In this document: piece by piece, positions 35,723 to 43,679 of the stretch
Layout of the letters: the number at the start of each line of letters is the position of its first letter
Numbering within the stretch: position 1 is the first letter of the stretch
From: CADDYT01 sp035294125
Lineage (GTDB): Bacteria; Chloroflexota; Ktedonobacteria; Ktedonobacterales; Ktedonobacteraceae
Length of the DNA stretch: 64,000 nt
Assembly (NCBI GenBank): GCA_035294125.1
Contig: DATGLM010000062.1
Location: 1-64,000 of the forward strand
Direction of reading: 5' to 3'
Translations under genes and position numbers: made by a program
Notes under the pieces: model-generated
What the model saw: the letters and a program-made list of their open reading frames with translations, nothing else
Told to the model about the DNA's origin: nothing
Databases searched by the model: none

Positions 35723-36571
35723 ATGTTTGATGACACCAGTGTAGTTGCCGTAGGTCTGGCCGATGTGCGCCGTGAACCCGATGCTGCCTCTGAACTGGTG
35801 ACGCAGGCGCTGATGAACGTTCCAGTCATTGCAGGTGAGACGTGCAATGACTGGACACATGTGACGCTCTCCGACTACGAGGGCTGGATGCGCTCCGAGC
35901 AGTTGGAGAGTCCCATCGTTCCCTCGTTCACGCAGGTCAGCAATTGCTGCCGTAGCCCCTTGCATCTTGTGGCTCTTGTCTCTGTGACGCACGCGCCTTT
36001 ATATGCCGATGCGACGGGTGAAGAGACTACTGGCGAAGTCTATCTCTCAACGGCTCTGCCGGTGCTGGATACGTCGCACGATGAGCGCGTGCTGGTGGCG
36101 CTGCCGGGAGAGCAGGAGGCATGGCTTGTACGGTCCGCGCTTGCCCTGCGTCCGCCCGAATTGAGCGAAGGCATCTATGCGCGCCAGTCTGTCAGCGTGG
36201 TGACAGGCTATGCGCGCCAGTTTCTCGGTGTTCCCTATCTCTGGGGCGGCACAAGCTGGAAGGGAATAGATTGCAGCGGCCTCGTGCAGCTCTGCTATCG
36301 TATGGGCGGCTATATCCTGCCGCGTGACGCGGACCAGCAGCACGATTTCCTGACGCACTCAGTTTCCAGAGAGGGAATGCGGGAGGGCGATCTGGTTTTC
36401 TTTGGCAGCAAAGCTATCACCCACGTTGCCCTCGCGCTCAACGACCACGAGTATATCCATGCCGCCGGGAGTTACAACCGCGTCGTCATCAGCAGCTTCA
36501 ACCCGCGAGATGAACATTATTATCCCCGTCTTGATGAGATTGTGTGGGGGATCAAACGGGTTGTAGTGTAG
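35723..36571 (+). CDS. NlpC/P60 family peptidase with SH3-like domains
   Basis: 282 residues from the third in-frame ATG, which has AAAGG at proper spacing; ATGs at 35714 and 35717 are too close to it. Two SH3b-like segments (~1-70 and ~80-145) precede the NlpC/P60 domain: YLWGGTSWKGIDCSGLVQ (catalytic Cys), ITHVALAL (His) and YIHAAGSYN (His). No signal peptide, so a cytosolic YkfC-like gamma-D-glutamyl-L-diamino acid endopeptidase for muropeptide recycling is the best guess. Confidence 0.86.
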   Translation: MFDDTSVVAVGLADVRREPDAASELVTQALMNVPVIAGETCNDWTHVTLSDYEGWMRSEQLESPIVPSFTQVSNCCRSPLHLVALVSVTHAPLYADATGEETTGEVYLSTALPVLDTSHDERVLVALPGEQEAWLVRSALALRPPELSEGIYARQSVSVVTGYARQFLGVPYLWGGTSWKGIDCSGLVQLCYRMGGYILPRDADQQHDFLTHSVSREGMREGDLVFFGSKAITHVALALNDHEYIHAAGSYNRVVISSFNPRDEHYYPRLDEIVWGIKRVVV

Positions 36572-36580
36572 GAGAAGAAC

Positions 36581-37117
36581 ATGCCAATTTTGCCATACAA
36601 GGGCATCTGGCCCGTGATTGCGGAGAATGTGTTTATTGCTCCTGGAGCGATGGTGGTTGGGAATGTGACAATTCGTGAGGGAGCGAGTGTGTGGTATAAC
36701 GCGGTGGTGCGGGGAGATGTCGCTCCGATTGTGATCGGACGGCGCACGAATATCCAGGATAATTGCACGCTGCACGTGGACGAGGACGCGCCACTGACAA
36801 TTGGCGATGATTGCACAGTGGGGCATGGGGCCATTGTGCATGGGGCGACAGTGGGCGACCGCGTGCTGGTGGGGATGAACTCCGTGGTGCTCTCACACGC
36901 GCAGGTAGGCGCGGATACGATCGTGGGCGCGAGCGCGCTGGTCAGTGAGGGCAAGAGCGTGGCGAGTGGTTCGCTGGCTGTGGGCATCCCGGCCAGGGCT
37001 GTGCGGGCGCTGACGGAGGTCGAGCGTGCGCATATCCTCGAAAGTGCGGCTGGCTATGTACAGCGCGCCCAGGCGCATAAAGAATCTTTGCGAGAGCTTC
37101 AAATTCAGGAGAGATAA
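36581..37117 (+). CDS. Gamma-carbonic anhydrase family protein
   Basis: 178 residues with TAGGAGAAG. Left-handed beta-helix of hexapeptide repeats (IAPGAMVVGNVTIREGASVW) and a C-terminal helix. The zinc ligands H65 (CTLHVDE), H82 and H87 (VGHGAIVHG) are all present, and Arg/Asp in VVRGDVAPI fit the active site. Trimer; may hydrate CO2, though many homologues (YrdA, CaiE type) are uncharacterised. Starts 10 nt after the peptidase gene, so probably co-transcribed. Confidence 0.9.
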   Translation: MPILPYKGIWPVIAENVFIAPGAMVVGNVTIREGASVWYNAVVRGDVAPIVIGRRTNIQDNCTLHVDEDAPLTIGDDCTVGHGAIVHGATVGDRVLVGMNSVVLSHAQVGADTIVGASALVSEGKSVASGSLAVGIPARAVRALTEVERAHILESAAGYVQRAQAHKESLRELQIQER

Positions 37118-37244
37118 AGAGTGAAATACACAGCATCTCCCCGTTCTAATGGAATAAAGGAATATTATTCATCTTGTGTACCTCTCGCAAATCTTTAACA
37201 GGGATTTGTCCTCGTTGGAAAATTTCCACTTGTGGCTGGCTAAG

Positions 37245-37263
37245 TATACCTGAATCAGGTATA
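37245..37263. promoter_or_regulatory. Operator-like palindrome
   Basis: TATACCTGA (37245-37253), one base, TCAGGTATA (37255-37263). The loop is too short for a hairpin, so a protein-binding dyad is more likely. It lies 28 bp upstream of the -35 hexamer of the following promoter. Confidence 0.4.
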
Positions 37264-37291
37264 TTTTTCGGGCTGCTCTTTCCTTTTTGGC

Positions 37292-37320
37292 TTGACGATG
37301 GTGCAGAGTTATACTAGAAT
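37292..37320 (+). promoter_or_regulatory. Sigma-70-type promoter for the XRE-TPR gene
   Basis: TTGACG at 37292-37297, 17-bp spacer, TAGAAT at 37315-37320. Predicted start near 37327, with a ~165-nt leader before the ATG at 37494. Confidence 0.55.
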
Positions 37321-37493
37321 TAGTTTATACCTTTTCCAGAAGGCGCGTCGCCTTGCGGAGGTGAGGAAACTGGGATGGAAAAGGGTGAAGTTTGTCGGGG
37401 ATATACTTTCTCAGAACGTTGGGCGTGTGAATCTTTAGTGAGGGGGGTATGAATCCTCGCTTCCCCGGTTCGATGCAAAAGGAGTAAAAGACG

Positions 37494-39251
37494 ATGCGGT
37501 CAGTGAATGGTGAGCTTATCAGGCAGATACGACGTCAATATAACTTAACGCAAACTGAGCTTGGGGGAGAGCGTTTCTCAAAATCATATGTCAGTGCGGT
37601 TGAGCGTAATAAGATAGTTCCTTCACAGCAGGCTCTGGAGTACTTTGCCGAGCGACTGGGTAAGCCCGGCGACTACTTTACGAGCCTGATTGAGCCATCA
37701 GAGGATATGAAGCAAATGGCGGTGGTTGATCCGCTGACGTTGGGAGCCGGCGACACCACCGGGATACGGTCCGAGGAACTTACTTTGCTGGATATCCTGC
37801 TCGAAGATGGTGAGGTAAGCGGCGTTATGGGGCGGCAGCAGTTGCGGGCGCTGTCGCCGCAGGTGATTGCCGCGCTTCCTGCTGCCAGGCAGGCGCGTTA
37901 CCATTTTCTCTTAGCCCGCAAGGCACGAAGAGAGGGCGCGCTGGCAGAGGCCCGGCAGGAATTCGAGCGTGCGCTGGTACTGGCTCCCGTAGAGTCGCAA
38001 ATAGCTATTCTCAACGAACTGGGGCTGGTTTATTACCTCGCGAAGAATTACCAGACAGCCCTGGCATATCATCAGCGTGCGCTGCAGTTGTGGCAGGAGC
38101 AACAAGAGAAGCTCAATGGCACCGGGCCTGCACTTGGTTTTAAGGTCGAGTTCAACTGCGGCAATGACTACCGGGCATTGGCGGCTTACCACAAGGCATG
38201 TGAGCATTACGAGAGGGCACGACGCTATCTGAGCACCGAGCATGATATGAGGACTGCTGCTTCCCTCTACTATGGGCTGGGCTACTGTATCTATGGCGCA
38301 ACCGAGCAGGCATGGAATGGGCCGAACGGCCATGATATGACGCCTGAGGTGGTGGAGCGCGAATACCAGCGGGCAAATAGTTTCCTGTTGCAAAGCCGGA
38401 CGCTTTACCAGGTGGGAGGGAACCGGCTGGCTGAAGCACGGGTTCGCCTGGTGCAGGCCAGGGTCTTACTCGATCTGTGCGAACGCCGCCAGCAGTTGAG
38501 CAGGAAGTCTAGCAACCGGAAGGTGGCGCTCACCGCAAGCTCGACAGGATTGCTCAGCGAAGCTGAGGAGCAGTGCCGTCAGGTGCTTCTTATCGGCGTG
38601 GAGGAGGCCGATAACGAGACAGCGATCCCCGCCGAGCGGGTAGACAGCATTATCTATGTTGCCTGCGCCTATCTCGTTCAGATTTTTGTGCGGCACGCGG
38701 CCCTTGCTCGCCTGAGTGGTTACAGAGATACTGCTACGCGTGAACTGATGATTGGCGCTTCTCTCTGCGGCGAGATCATAAAATCCCTGCCTCATCCCGA
38801 ACTTCCCCTTTCTCTGGCGCGGTACGTGGGCCTGTTCAACCTGAATGTGGCACAGCAGGGAGGGTCGACGGTGGAGTTGACGGTGGAGCTTTCTGAGAAA
38901 ACTGCCGGGCGACATAGCCCATTCAGTATGGTTGAAGTCTGTATTGCGGCAGGTGAAGTGGCCGAGGAACTGGGGTATAGTTGCGGGGAGGAGAATGCCA
39001 GTGATTGGTTTGAGCATGCCAATCACTGGCTACAGGCCGGGCTAAAGTGGGTACGCGCTGTTGTGCAGAGCGGAGAATGTGATTATGGATACATGGCCCG
39101 CAGTTATCGCCGCTGTTTCGACATGCTGGATGAGCGGATGGAGATGGCGCCTGAACTGGCCGAGCGGACGACCGGGACGCTGGTGAGCATGCTCAAAGAG
39201 GCCGTCGGCCAATTATCCCGGCTAATGTTGTATGAAGAAGAAATTCTATAG
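37494..39251 (+). CDS. XRE-family regulator with TPR domain
   Basis: 585 residues with AAAAGGAGTAA. N-terminal HTH_3 (~5-60): IRQIRRQYNLTQTELGGERF, SKSYVSAVERNKIVPS. The remainder is TPR-like: LNELGLVYYLAKNYQTALAYHQRALQLW is a clear repeat, and others are more degenerate. Same architecture as Rgg/PlcR-type and actinobacterial XRE-TPR regulators, where the TPR part senses a peptide or partner. No signalling-peptide gene was seen next to it. The ECF sigma gene is convergent downstream. Confidence 0.85.
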   Translation: MRSVNGELIRQIRRQYNLTQTELGGERFSKSYVSAVERNKIVPSQQALEYFAERLGKPGDYFTSLIEPSEDMKQMAVVDPLTLGAGDTTGIRSEELTLLDILLEDGEVSGVMGRQQLRALSPQVIAALPAARQARYHFLLARKARREGALAEARQEFERALVLAPVESQIAILNELGLVYYLAKNYQTALAYHQRALQLWQEQQEKLNGTGPALGFKVEFNCGNDYRALAAYHKACEHYERARRYLSTEHDMRTAASLYYGLGYCIYGATEQAWNGPNGHDMTPEVVEREYQRANSFLLQSRTLYQVGGNRLAEARVRLVQARVLLDLCERRQQLSRKSSNRKVALTASSTGLLSEAEEQCRQVLLIGVEEADNETAIPAERVDSIIYVACAYLVQIFVRHAALARLSGYRDTATRELMIGASLCGEIIKSLPHPELPLSLARYVGLFNLNVAQQGGSTVELTVELSEKTAGRHSPFSMVEVCIAAGEVAEELGYSCGEENASDWFEHANHWLQAGLKWVRAVVQSGECDYGYMARSYRRCFDMLDERMEMAPELAERTTGTLVSMLKEAVGQLSRLMLYEEEIL

Positions 39252-39333
39252 AAGGGCCGGTTCTGAAAAGGAAGTCGAACATGACATTCTGAGCGAATGC
39301 TGCCCCCGGCTTCCTTCTCAGAACCGGCCCTTC
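39251..39333. terminator. Convergent hairpin with large loop
   Basis: GAAGGGCCGGTTCTGA at 39251-39266 pairs perfectly with 39318-39333; an inner AAGGAAG/CTTCCTT pair extends the stem after one mismatch. The 35-nt loop contains CATTCTGAGCG (39285-39295), also found at 52020-52030. The stem overlaps the last base of the XRE-TPR gene and ends 10 bp from the sigma factor stop. Confidence 0.65.
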
Positions 39334-39342
39334 TCATCTTTG

Positions 39343-39981
39343 TTACGGGTTGGCTTTGGTGATGCGTTGGGAGGCCAGAGCGGCCCGCAGGAGCGGCTTG
39401 GCACGCTGGAAGTAGGTTTTGGCCGTGGCTTCCGGCATGTTGAGGGCGCGTCCGATCTCCGAAAAACTCAACTGTGAGGCGTAGCGCAGGAAGACGACGG
39501 AGCGGTAGCGCGGCGGCAGCATGCCGATAGCTGTGTGCAGGCGGCGTTGCAGGTCACGCCGCTCGACCAGCTCTTCCGGCAGCGGTCCGTCGTCGGGAAT
39601 GGCGAAAAGCGAGGGCAGCTCGCCTTCGTCGTTGGCCGTCTCAAGCTCTGAGAAGTAGATGGCGCGCTTGCGGCTCAACTGGCGTAGCTCGTCGACGCAG
39701 CGATTGCGCGACACCTGGAAAAGCCAGGGCTTCAACGGCTCATCGGTGCGTAGCAGAGGCAGACTGATATACAATTGCAGAAAGACCTGCTGCAAGATAT
39801 CGCAGGCACGGTCATAATCTCCTACGAAATGATAGATAAAATTGAACAAGGTGGTGCTATAGCGTGTTACGAGCGTTTCAAATGCTCCCTGATTGCCCGC
39901 GAGCACTTCTCGCGCCAGCATCCCGTCTGTAGCTTCAAGCACCTGCACCTCATGCTCGAGAATCTGCTCCGGTATTTTCAT
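39343..39981 (-). CDS. ECF-type RNA polymerase sigma factor
   Basis: 212 residues. Region 2: AFETLVTRYSTTLFNFIYHF, DILQQVFLQLYISL, KPWLFQVSRNRCVDELR. Region 4: LPPRYRSVVFLRYASQLSFSEIGRALNMPEATAKTYFQRAK. The ATG at 39981 forms TGATG with the stop of the upstream gene, so translation is coupled; a GTG one codon earlier is also possible. No anti-sigma gene with a membrane helix lies beside it, so control probably involves the coupled small protein or transcription (inference). Confidence 0.92.
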   Translation of the reverse strand: MKIPEQILEHEVQVLEATDGMLAREVLAGNQGAFETLVTRYSTTLFNFIYHFVGDYDRACDILQQVFLQLYISLPLLRTDEPLKPWLFQVSRNRCVDELRQLSRKRAIYFSELETANDEGELPSLFAIPDDGPLPEELVERRDLQRRLHTAIGMLPPRYRSVVFLRYASQLSFSEIGRALNMPEATAKTYFQRAKPLLRAALASQRITKANP

Positions 39982-40322
39982 CACAGAACATCCTTCTTAC
40001 TCTGTTCCGACACTGCTCCTTTTGTTTTTCGGTTATCGCACCACTGTTCATAATCTTTAAATACGCCGTCCTCGATGACGAAGAAGCCGGGCAGGGTAAT
40101 AGTGGGGAAGTCTTCACCTGCCTTGATCTTAAGGCGGTAGATCGCCAGGTCATTGTCCCTGTTCCCTGTGTACCCTATGCGCTGCGCCATTCCACAAATA
40201 CGGTTGGGTTCCCCTGGAATGACGACCGGGATTTTCTGCAATGAATGCCGTAAGGTAACTTGAGTTATAGCGACCGCAGGTATGTATGTAAGCTGATCAG
40301 TTGCCTGCAGATGATGATTCAT
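39981..40322 (-). CDS. Unknown protein coupled to ECF sigma factor
   Basis: 113 residues from the ATG at 40322, with GACGGGAGAGC upstream; the frame runs further up without a site. No membrane helix and no HTH; two Cys. Recognisable segments are QKIPVVIPGEPNRICGMAQRI, DLAIYRLKIKAGEDFPTITL and FKDYEQWCDNRK. The stop overlaps the sigma start (TGATG). Not like the zinc-containing or RskA anti-sigma families. A regulator or sensor partner of the sigma factor is plausible from position only. Confidence 0.68.
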   Translation of the reverse strand: MNHHLQATDQLTYIPAVAITQVTLRHSLQKIPVVIPGEPNRICGMAQRIGYTGNRDNDLAIYRLKIKAGEDFPTITLPGFFVIEDGVFKDYEQWCDNRKTKGAVSEQSKKDVL

Positions 40323-40460
40323 GCTCTCCCGTCTTTCTAGCAAGAACTCATAAGAGTCTACTTGCTCTGCAAAAATCGTGGAAATTCTCAGGAAATTTTC
40401 TAGTCCCATACATAATACGTATCTCTGAGCCGAATGGTGACATAAACATGCATACAAACG

Positions 40461-40507
40461 GTGTTAGAAAAAGAGACCCGGTCTGACCAGGTCTCTTTTT
40501 CTAACAC
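40461..40507. terminator. Perfect 18-bp hairpin, symmetric terminator
   Basis: GTGTTAGAAAAAGAGACC at 40461-40478 pairs perfectly with 40490-40507 around an 11-nt loop. A five-T run lies in each descending arm, so it can terminate in both directions. It lies between divergently transcribed genes, where no terminator is needed for the present neighbours. Confidence 0.65.
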
Positions 40508-40549
40508 CTCAATTATCGCTAAAGCGCGGTTGAGACTGCTCTATAACCA

Positions 40550-40711
40550 GTGGCAGTGGCTTCGCTCTACAAAGCCCTACAACAGCCCTCTGATGCGTGG
40601 CGCAACCAGGGGAAACGCTACGAATTGAGCCTGCTCCTCTGCTTGCTGATCCTGGCGAAGATGGCCGGACCATTGTCTTCTTTTCCTGATACGGCACGTA
40701 TATACCTGTGA
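40550..40711 (+). pseudogene. Transposase N-terminal remnant (ISAs1/DDE_Tnp_1-associated type)
   Basis: 54-codon fragment reading VASLYKALQQPSDAWRNQGK, then RYELSLLLCLLILAKMAG, which matches the N-terminal helper segment of ISAs1-like transposases (small hydrophobic helix after an R..GKRY pattern). After MAG the match ends and a stop follows at 40709-40711. No DDE residues, no terminal repeats seen. Decayed fragment; identification rests on a short stretch. Confidence 0.48.
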
Positions 40712-40831
40712 TGGATGTTTTCCAGTGAAAACTCAACACTGGATAGACTGATCTATCGATTATCATTGTATCACCGTGATGAGATGTCAGTGGGAAGAGA
40801 TGAGAGCAAGAAATGGAAAGGAGTTTTCTTT

Positions 40832-41389
40832 ATGGCGGTACAGACACCAGAACAGTTATTCATGCATGAGCTGGGTGACATCTATTCAGCGGAGAGGATG
40901 ATTCTGCAAATGCTGCCTGTAATGGCACAGGAAAGCAACGACCAGCAGGTGAGTCAGGCTTTTCAAACGCACGAGCAACAGACACGGCAGCAGGTACAGA
41001 ATCTTGAGCAGTGCTTCCAGATTCTGGGGCAGAATCCACCCCAGGTGATCTGCTACGCTGTTGCGGGCATCAAACAGGAACACGATACGTTTCTCAAGGA
41101 CAGCCCATCGCAGAATGTTCTGACGATGTTCGATCTAGAGGGTGCCGACAAAGTGGAGCACTACGAGATCGTCTCTTACAAGGCGCTAATCGAGCAGGCC
41201 AGCCTGCTGGGGAAGACGCAGTGCATTCCGCTGCTGCAACAGAATCTCCAGCAGGAAGAGTGGATGGCGAATACTGTTGAGCGGATCGAGCACCAGCTTG
41301 CTCCACAGATGACGCAGCGTGGGGTGCAGGGTTGGCAGACCACGCCAGGTCAGGGAGTGCAGGGCATGCAAGGCCAGCCAGGGCACTAA
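40832..41389 (+). CDS. YciF/YciE-like DUF892 ferritin-fold protein
   Basis: 185 residues with AAAGGAG before the ATG at 40832. Four-helix-bundle pattern of DUF892: EQLFMHELGDIYSAERMILQML, FQTHEQQTRQQVQNLEQCFQ, KVEHYEIVSYKALIEQA, LLQQNLQQEEWMANTVERI. The Glu/His residues in these helices fit a di-metal centre. The last ~25 residues are Gly/Gln-rich and repetitive (GVQG, GMQG). The family is linked to stress responses; activity unknown. Confidence 0.88.
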   Translation: MAVQTPEQLFMHELGDIYSAERMILQMLPVMAQESNDQQVSQAFQTHEQQTRQQVQNLEQCFQILGQNPPQVICYAVAGIKQEHDTFLKDSPSQNVLTMFDLEGADKVEHYEIVSYKALIEQASLLGKTQCIPLLQQNLQQEEWMANTVERIEHQLAPQMTQRGVQGWQTTPGQGVQGMQGQPGH

Positions 41390-41395
41390 GCTCCG

Positions 41396-41464
41396 CGCAA
41401 TAACAACAGGCGACAGGCTGCACGATGTGACAAACGGTGCAGCCTGTCGCCTGTTGTTATTGCG
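41396..41464. terminator. 28-bp perfect palindromic terminator
   Basis: Positions 41396-41423 are the exact reverse complement of 41437-41464, loop 13 nt (core GGCGACAGGCTGCAC / GTGCAGCCTGTCGCC). It sits between convergent genes and contains the TAA stop of the CopC-CopD gene (41457-41459). It can serve both strands. Confidence 0.85.
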
Positions 41465-43565
41465 TGAGTTCCACCTGGAAGGTAGTTTGTAATGCTGGCT
41501 GGCCGGGGCGCTGGATGTTAAGCGTGATATTCCAGAGGCCGGTCATGCTGAAGGCAGTGGTATTGCGACCAAAGGTGGCGATGTAGGTAGGGTTGCCACC
41601 GGACACAGTGGCACTGGACGTACCCATGTCCATCACCTGCATATTGGTAGTGAGCTGCACCTTTGCGTTGGTCACAGGTTTGCCGCTGCTGTCGAGCATG
41701 GTAACGATGACAGTGTTGGCGTAGCCGGTACGCGCGGGCAGCACTTGCAGTGTGACAGTGAGGTTGCCCACCGTCTGCGTCTGGAGAATGCCACCGGTTT
41801 GTGCCGCCGGGGAGGTAGCCTTGATCTGGGCCGCATAGTTGATATTAGGGAAGACGATAGGCGGTGCGAAAAAGGTCATCAGGGCGGCGCAGAGCAGGAT
41901 AGCCGCGCCCAGCAAGGATTGCAGAGACAGGAAACGCTTCAGGCCGCGCTCCAACTGTTCCAGAGCCGAGCGACGAGCGCGGCGAGCTGGCAATTCGGCG
42001 TTGACGACGGGTAGCAGCGCGGCCTGTCGTGCCAGCCTCGCACGCTGGAAGAAGAGCGTGTAGAGTGTGAGGGCTAGCAGGACAACTCCCAGCATGATCT
42101 CAGCCAGCAGCGCAAGCCCGTAAGGAGTGGTGAGCAATTGCTGCACGCTGCTCAGGTTGACTTCGCCAAGATAGAGGCCGCTCACCGCGAAGACGCCGAT
42201 ACAGAGCGCGAGCAGGGGAGTGAGGCGGCGCAGGATGGTAGCAAGGATGCTCGCGTGCTGGTGGGGTTCGGCTGCCTGCACCAGGGGAAGCAGGACATAG
42301 CCCAGGTAGGTCAGGCCTCCGAGCCAGATGCAGCGGGCCGCGAGATAGAGCCAGGCGAGCGCGGCGGCGCTGAGGCGCAACTGCGCGAGCTGCGCCGCGT
42401 CACTGGAAAGCGCGTAGGTAAGAAGGATCAGCGCGGCAATGACGAAGAAGGCGATGGTGAACGGTCTGGCGATAGCAGGCCCGGTTTCCATCGCCGCAGC
42501 CGCCTGCGGCGCATGCTCTACCGCGACTGCTACATCTTTTGTGGCCGTGAGGCTATATTCCCCCTGCTCCTGCGCGATCTGCTGGCGCAGGCGGCTGAAA
42601 CCGCTGCCCTTGCTCTTTGCTCCGGGTTGTCTGCTGCGCGTGCCATTGGGTGCTGGCCTGATGCCGGAGTGAGTGGCCGGACCGTTCTGGCGTGTTGTCC
42701 ACCAGAGCAGGGCGAAAGCCAGCACAATCAGGCCGATGCGCAGAAGCCAGAGATAGCCGTAGAGCGATGCAGTAAGAATGTGCGTGAGGATAGCAAGGTT
42801 TAGCCCACTTCCCGTTGCAAACTGCGAGAAACGGGTGCTGCGCAGGATAAGGCTGATGACTTCTCCGGCCAGCAGCGCGCTCAGGCAGAGCCATTGCAGG
42901 GGAAGGGCGCGTATGCGGGCGCGATTCAGCAGGTTTTGCGCGTGATCTGTCCCCTCTAAGATCAGGTTTTCGATGACGAGCATGCCGACCCAGAAGGTGA
43001 GAGCCATGAGCACAAGCCAATCCCAGGCTACGGAGAGCGCGCCTGTGACATCGAGCCGGGGCAGATAGTTGCTGGTACTCGGCCCCAGGATAACCTGCCC
43101 CGACAGGCCGGTGCTGGAATGGCCCACGTCGAAGCCGATGATGCCGCTCGTCGGCTGCCCGTCGTCGTTTGCCAGAGCCGTCCAGCGCACTTCGTAGCTG
43201 CCCTGTGGCAGCGAATCCGCATGGGCAACGAGAGTGTCGAGTTCGCGTGGTTTGCCGGGCGGGATATAGCTATGGCCCGCGTCTACCATCTGGAGCTGGC
43301 CGTACTGCCCCGGCACGGGCGCGAAGACGTAGGCTGTGCTCAGGCTGCTGATGGGCGCGTTGAAAAAGATGCGCACCACCTTCGGAACCGCCTGCACCGT
43401 TGAGCCATCGATAGGATCGGAGCCAATAACGAACGCATCGGCATAGGCGATCGACGGGCGCGATAAGCCCGATTGTACAAAGTTTGTAATCAGATTCGCT
43501 ACTATAAGAACACTCAAGCTCACCAGGGCTAGCAGCAAGAGCCTGAGTGACCGGTTACGTTGCAT
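41457..43565 (-). CDS. CopC-CopD fusion membrane protein
   Basis: 702 residues. Signal/anchor helix ~8-28, then a CopC-like domain (~40-150: FVIGSDPIDGSTVQAVPKVVRIFF), a CopD multi-helix membrane region (~175-570) and a C-terminal extracytoplasmic Ig-like domain (~600-702: VTMLDSSGKPVTNAKVQL, MTGLWNITLNIQRPG) of YtkA/FixH type. In CopC the Cu(II) ligands are the N-terminal His and the His of a DGHP-type motif. Here the mature start reads YADAF and the motif is DDGQP, so both are missing. Copper uptake is therefore doubtful. Confidence 0.87.
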   Translation of the reverse strand: MQRNRSLRLLLLALVSLSVLIVANLITNFVQSGLSRPSIAYADAFVIGSDPIDGSTVQAVPKVVRIFFNAPISSLSTAYVFAPVPGQYGQLQMVDAGHSYIPPGKPRELDTLVAHADSLPQGSYEVRWTALANDDGQPTSGIIGFDVGHSSTGLSGQVILGPSTSNYLPRLDVTGALSVAWDWLVLMALTFWVGMLVIENLILEGTDHAQNLLNRARIRALPLQWLCLSALLAGEVISLILRSTRFSQFATGSGLNLAILTHILTASLYGYLWLLRIGLIVLAFALLWWTTRQNGPATHSGIRPAPNGTRSRQPGAKSKGSGFSRLRQQIAQEQGEYSLTATKDVAVAVEHAPQAAAAMETGPAIARPFTIAFFVIAALILLTYALSSDAAQLAQLRLSAAALAWLYLAARCIWLGGLTYLGYVLLPLVQAAEPHQHASILATILRRLTPLLALCIGVFAVSGLYLGEVNLSSVQQLLTTPYGLALLAEIMLGVVLLALTLYTLFFQRARLARQAALLPVVNAELPARRARRSALEQLERGLKRFLSLQSLLGAAILLCAALMTFFAPPIVFPNINYAAQIKATSPAAQTGGILQTQTVGNLTVTLQVLPARTGYANTVIVTMLDSSGKPVTNAKVQLTTNMQVMDMGTSSATVSGGNPTYIATFGRNTTAFSMTGLWNITLNIQRPGQPALQTTFQVELTQ

Positions 43566-43667
43566 GATTCCCTCGGATAATCTGGTTCTTTTATGAACTA
43601 CTTCACGTAGATTGTACCTTAGTTCCTAATATGCGCGCAATATCTGGTTTCTGTCTCACCATTTGGC

Positions 43668-43673
43668 TATAAT
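43668..43673 (+). promoter_or_regulatory. -10 box suggesting a leaderless GT2 transcript
   Basis: A perfect TATAAT ends 6 bp before the ATG at 43680. A start 7 nt downstream of the -10 would fall on the A of the ATG. The gene has no Shine-Dalgarno. The -35 region is not conserved. Confidence 0.42.
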
Positions 43674-43679
43674 AAAGCT

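Larger units (their letters stand above)
37118..37493. other. Intergenic region with dyad and promoter
   Basis: 376 nt without a gene. It contains the palindrome at 37245-37263 and a good promoter at 37292-37320, which together look like the control region of the XRE-TPR gene. Confidence 0.5.
40323..40831. other. Intergenic region with palindrome and transposase remnant
   Basis: 509 nt between divergent genes. It holds a perfect 18-bp hairpin at 40461-40507 and a transposase-like fragment at 40550-40711, so part of it appears to be decayed mobile DNA. Confidence 0.5.
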
